DNA of 64,000 bases from Codonopsis lanceolata (lineage: Eukaryota > Streptophyta > Magnoliopsida > Asterales > Campanulaceae), in contig CM028380.1 of the NCBI GenBank assembly GCA_013146195.2, positions 83,981,142 through 84,045,141 on the forward strand. The letters are read 5' to 3'. Each line of letters starts with the position of its first letter. Position 1 is the first letter of the stretch. Both the position numbers and the translations under genes were made by a program. Positions 58,993 through 64,000 of the stretch are shown piece by piece. The notes under the pieces are model-generated. The model was not told the origin of the DNA and made no database searches. It saw nothing but the letters and a program-made list of their open reading frames with translations.

Positions 58993-60940
58993 TCAATTTT
59001 GAGGCTTGACTTGAGTTTGCACATCAGCAGCCCGGCAGCAATAATGGTAGGGGCCGCAGCAACCGTAGCGACAGTAACTAGGGCATACTTGACCACTACC
59101 ATACGCGGGAGGTAACTGATCTCCAAAACCCTGAGTATATTTGGCCTTCCCTACACCATTTGTTTCTTTGACTGCCTCAGCTGCAGAAACTGACATAGAA
59201 CTTATTATTAGTGATATGAAAAACTGCAATTGTTTTGAAAACAAAATGGCATTATACATCCATGTCATGTCATGCCAGTCAGTTTATAGTTAAATAGTGC
59301 TCACTTCTATTAATGGAATGATTGAGTAGTCAAGCCACTAGAGATACTATTCTTTATGTCATACCAGAGGCACCGTGGCTCTGTTCCTTGACCCTCGCCA
59401 AAGGCACCGTCGTAGCCAAATTATACTATTTGAATATTTTGTTGTTTTAGCAAATGATATTATATAAACTAGTTTTTGTACACGTGTGTTAAACGGACGA
59501 CATATATATTTTTAAATTAAACTATAGATAAACAAAATAAATAGATAAAACAAAATGAGAAGATGAACACATATCTTGAAATGAAAATCGATCAACACGT
59601 GTTATGAAATGAAAATCGAATTATTTTGAATTTTTACATATCAAAATTGCTTCAATCCTTTCGTGAATTTGCAAGTTTGTTTTAATATTTGCACTGTCTG
59701 GTTGCACCTTGTGTATCAATTTTCTGGATATAATGAAATATGATTAAAATGATACTGTACTTTAATACTTGTGAATTATGGTGTGTCGTATATAAATTAT
59801 TTGACATATACATCTACTAAATAGCTGGTAAAAGATATTATTAATTATTACGATGCATGAATATATATTACAATATTTGAAATCATAATAGGATAATTAT
59901 CTCTTATTTCACATGTTCAATTTATTAATAAACATGATTTTATATTATAGTATTATGTAGCTATTTAAATAATTATTTGTTTTGGATGTACTTGAACAAA
60001 AAAAATGGAAATTTGATAAACAAATACGATTAATTAACCTTACCACTATAAACTATTTATTTTTACCGAAAACGGTACTAAAATTTGCACCATTTATGTT
60101 TTAAGTACTTCAATCAAAAAAATGAAAATTGATAAACAAATATGGTGAATTAATTTTACCACCATAAAATATTTGTAAATTTGCTTTGTGGAAATTTTTG
60201 TCACCAATTTAGATCACATTAATTGTAGACATAAATTGTAATCTATCGTTGCTTGTTGTGATATATGTATATGTCATGACTATCAAACACTGAAACATTT
60301 GATATGTAGTATAAACAAATAATTTGTCTATTTATTAATTTGCAAAGACAACAATAGAAGTTATATTTTAGATTATATAATTAATAAAAGAGTATAAGTT
60401 TTATAATTACCTCGACATCAACAATGATCAACTTCATAGTATTTTCAGTAAAAAGTAATGTGAAAATATCTAAATAATTAAATTAGATTTATCTTTCAAA
60501 AATTTAGAAACTATTTTTAAAGGTTCACAAATAAGTATTACGCATATATATATATATATATATATGACATTAATGGTTATTAAATGTTGTTGATTATAAT
60601 AATTTTATGAATATCTATTTTTAAAAAGTTAGTTTAGACGAAAAACTGTAATAAATAGGAGAGTTATACGCTTCTGCCATTATAGGAGTATTAAGGGTTT
60701 GCTTAGCGTTTATGTCTACTTCAACTTTAAAATATAGTAAAAAAAGGTAAATAATATAAAATAAAATAAAAAGGTAATCCATTGGAAACTAACGACGAAG
60801 AAATTAAAGAGTAGAAACTCACTTTTATCATTTGAAACGATGGAGGTTTGTTCAGCCAAATCTCTAGCAGCCACCTCTGAGCAAATCAGAAGAAGAATGG
60901 CAAAAGAAAGGCCAAACAAAATAATTATCTTAGAACCCAT
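58993..60940 (-). CDS. Peptide gene D: secreted Cys-rich class II GRP-like peptide, complete, minus strand
   Basis: Exon 1 is 60940-60823 (118 bases) and exon 2 is 59180-58993, joined in phase 1 through a GTGAGT donor and a TTTCTGCAG acceptor. The product has 101 residues. The signal peptide matches B and C (ILFGLSFAILLLICSEVAA). The mature part has a longer spacer, TQGFGDQLPPAYGSGQV, which is the closest thing here to a glycine-rich region. Six cysteines follow as C-x3-C-x3-CC-x5-CC (CPSYCRYGCCGPYHYCC), then AADVQTQVKPQN. The CRYGCC core and the DVQTQ tail are the strongest links to class II GRP (GRP3-like) proteins. D is the most diverged copy and has a 1642-bp intron against 577 bp in B. 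Confidence 0.85.
59471..60655 (-). mobile_element. Possible Helitron-like insertion in the intron of gene D
   Basis: The intron is about 1.06 kb longer than in gene B. On plus, the extra DNA starts after AAA with CTAGTTTTTGTACACGTG (inverse of a hairpin-like ACACGTGT plus CTAG end). It could end near AATAAATAGGAGAG, whose inverse TCTCCTATTTATT resembles a Helitron start. The flank at that side is not the expected T, so the call is weak. Confidence 0.3.
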
Positions 60941-61004
60941 CTCTCTCCCTAAACACTATGTGCTCTCTTGTGGAAAGACTGAGAAGCTAGCTACATTTTC
61001 TATC

Positions 61005-61012
61005 TATTTATA
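61005..61012 (-). promoter_or_regulatory. TATA box of gene D
   Basis: TATAAATA on the minus strand, 64 bases before the ATG, in the TCTTTCTATAAATAGA context shared with genes B and C. Confidence 0.7.
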
Positions 61013-61020
61013 GAAAGATT

Positions 61021-62055
61021 TATAGAGGGAGAGAGGATAGGCCATCAATTGGTTGGCTGTTAATTAAAGCTTTTAATTTGGTGAATAATACTAATACTAA
61101 TTCCTTTTTCTTTTTTTTTTTGGAAAACAAAAAAAAAATCTAGTTAATAACAAATCTTGATAAGGTACAAGGATTTTAAAAAATTTACTCAATTATGAAT
61201 TTGTCTTCGGTTTCAGGTAAAGAGTCAACTATACTATTTTGAAATGTTTTAAATTAAAATTTTAATTTTAAAAATTATATCTACAATCTTAATAACATTT
61301 CAACATTACTCCATATTTGATATTTATATATTGATTATTTTCAAATATTATTATAAATATGATCAACTTTAATACTAGTTATATATCTCTTAATTATTAG
61401 AATTTTCAAACATATACTCTTTAGGTGAAACGTTTAATATAAAGTTTCTTTGTAAATTGCATGTATCTAAAAGTAGTAAAAAACGGTAAGGGTAAAAAAG
61501 TATAACGTATTTCTTTTTTTCTTATTATCATGAACATCTTTGGTAAGTCCAATTTTAAAATTTCGACTTTTTGGGAGGACTGACTAGAACAATGAGTCTC
61601 GTACTACAAAGACTATACTACAATTACTCTTCTAAATATTGTATTCTACTTAATTTTTTCTAATTATAATATTTTTTATTTTAAATATACATTACTTCTT
61701 CAGTTAAATTAATTATTTCTTTCCTCGTAAATATAATTTCTAAAAATGATAAGAATTTTAGTGTGATTTGAAAAAAAGTACAATCTATTAAAGCTACAAC
61801 TTTATGAATTTAACTTATTAAATGAGGCTATTTTTTCTTAAGACAGAAGGAGTATTTAATAAGTAAAATTGGTTTTTGTTGACAAGTATTATTTTATAAA
61901 ATTAACTTCTTAAAATTATATATTAATAAAATGACAAGAAAAAAGTTGTATTTGAAAAAAAAAATTAACAAAGAAAATAGTATTCCAACTAGAAAAAGAA
62001 AGCCAACCAAAACAACTGTTTGATTTAACGTTAACTAATCTCTAAGCTAACCACA
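61021..62055. other. AT-rich upstream region of gene D, nothing recognised
   Basis: Very AT-rich with A- and T-runs. No coding frame or terminal repeats were seen beyond the first about 80 bases of shared promoter DNA. Confidence 0.5.
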
Positions 62056-63205
<1,150 letters not shown>

Positions 63206-64000
63206 TGTAATAACATGCTTGTATTATGCCTTAACATGTTAGACACTTCTATTTGTCCATGTCATGCTCACATTGGAGTATTACGTGCCATGCCTAGTTG
63301 CTTGAATACCTTCTACGCATTGCTTGCCTTGCCGTTGTACTTTGAGTGGTTGCCTTAGCATGTTTAGCACTCAACCAAGACTTGTTAGAGTTCTATTGTC
63401 TTCCATAGATGACTTAGAACATTCACCTTGATCATAGTAAGCTTGATTGGAAGTTTAGAAACCTTCTTGCTTTGTTTTGGCCTTAGCGATTTCCCTCGTC
63501 TCCCGTTTTGCTCGTATTTCGGCGTGAAATGTTGTTCCTTGAGTTCTTGGACTTGTATTCAAGTCATAACCATGTTTAAACAATCCTTTTCATGCCCAAG
63601 TTATCCTAGTTTTATTGACGTTTGATCCGGGTTCGGGTTTGATTCGTCAACCAATCGTCGCATGATTCGAGCCTTGTCCTACCTTGTTCCGGGTGTTGTT
63701 CGGGTGTGTTTCGGACTTGTTTTGAGTTATGTTAGACCCTAGAATGGTTGCCCATAAGCTTGGGACCATTTAGGACTTGTTTAGGTCAAGTTTTGGAGCT
63801 CCCGAAGTTCATGGCTCAGTGAGCGCCCGCCCCAATCGAGAGCAAATGAAAAATGGAACCCTTCCCGATTTCGGCCGCATGGGTTGAGGCGCCCGCCTCA
63901 CTTTCGATCAACTCTACGGGATTTTCCTCCCTCAATCTTTTGTGATCCAATTAGCCACTTAAACCTCCTTCCTAATTGGCCCTAATCCTACCTATTAGAC
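63206..64000 (+). mobile_element. Probable edge of a long gypsy-type LTR element
   Basis: GC content rises abruptly. The text has the same style and some words of the LARD U3 (CGGGTGTTGTT, TTTCGG, CTTCCTAATTGGCCCTAATCC; compare 7320-7740). It includes a GCGCCCGCCTCA/GAGCGCCCGCCCC block comparable in position to the GCGGTCGC/GCGACCGC block at 7605-7640. No terminus lies inside the window. Confidence 0.35.

Overview
This is an AT-rich nuclear window from a flowering plant, most likely a eudicot. The evidence is spliced genes with GT..AG introns, TATA boxes about 70-80 bp upstream of start codons, and a dense mix of plant transposons: a Ty3/gypsy-like element with an iMet primer site, an RNase H-bearing L1-type LINE, Helitrons, CACTA, hAT, PIF/Harbinger and Stowaway elements, and tRNA-derived SINEs. 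The species cannot be fixed from the sequence. Many listed open frames fall inside transposons, introns or microsatellites and are not genes.

The only resident (non-transposon) genes are four copies, here A-D, of a small secreted cysteine-rich peptide family resembling class II glycine-rich proteins (GRP3-like) that have lost most of the glycine-rich middle. Each has two exons: a 118-base exon 1 for the signal peptide, and a short exon 2 with six cysteines. A (338-483) enters from the left edge and only exon 2 is visible. B (20911-21748) is complete. C (57440-57557) keeps promoter and exon 1 but has no exon 2. D (60940-58993, minus strand) is complete and lies tail to tail with C.

The A-to-B and B-to-C intervals are diverged tandem copies of one ancestral segment (about 20 kb and 36 kb), now unequal because of private insertions and deletions. 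The first interval holds a LARD-like retroelement with a 4.2-kb LTR (6837-14657), a PIF-like MITE with a nested SINE, and two Stowaways. The second holds a 5.7-kb LINE inside a hAT-like element (25971-32527), a 4.1-kb Helitron (36384-40466) and a 13.8-kb CACTA element (43418-57205). For the LINE, Helitron and CACTA, the other interval preserves the unoccupied site, so insertion boundaries can be read to the base or nearly so. The shared hAT-like element has the same right flank in both intervals and therefore predates the duplication.

The CACTA element is the most complex object. It has perfect TTA target duplications and an intact 3' half of a TNP1/Transposase_24 gene on the minus strand, but no recognisable TNP2 transposase. 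It carries spliced fragments of a glutaminyl-tRNA synthetase gene, a broken PIF/HARBI1-like transposase, a second internal right terminus of its own type, and the right end of a different CACTA family.

The right part of the window has AT-rich intergenic DNA, a 1.15-kb AAT/AGT microsatellite (62056-63205), and sequence resembling the edge of another long gypsy-type LTR (63206-64000).
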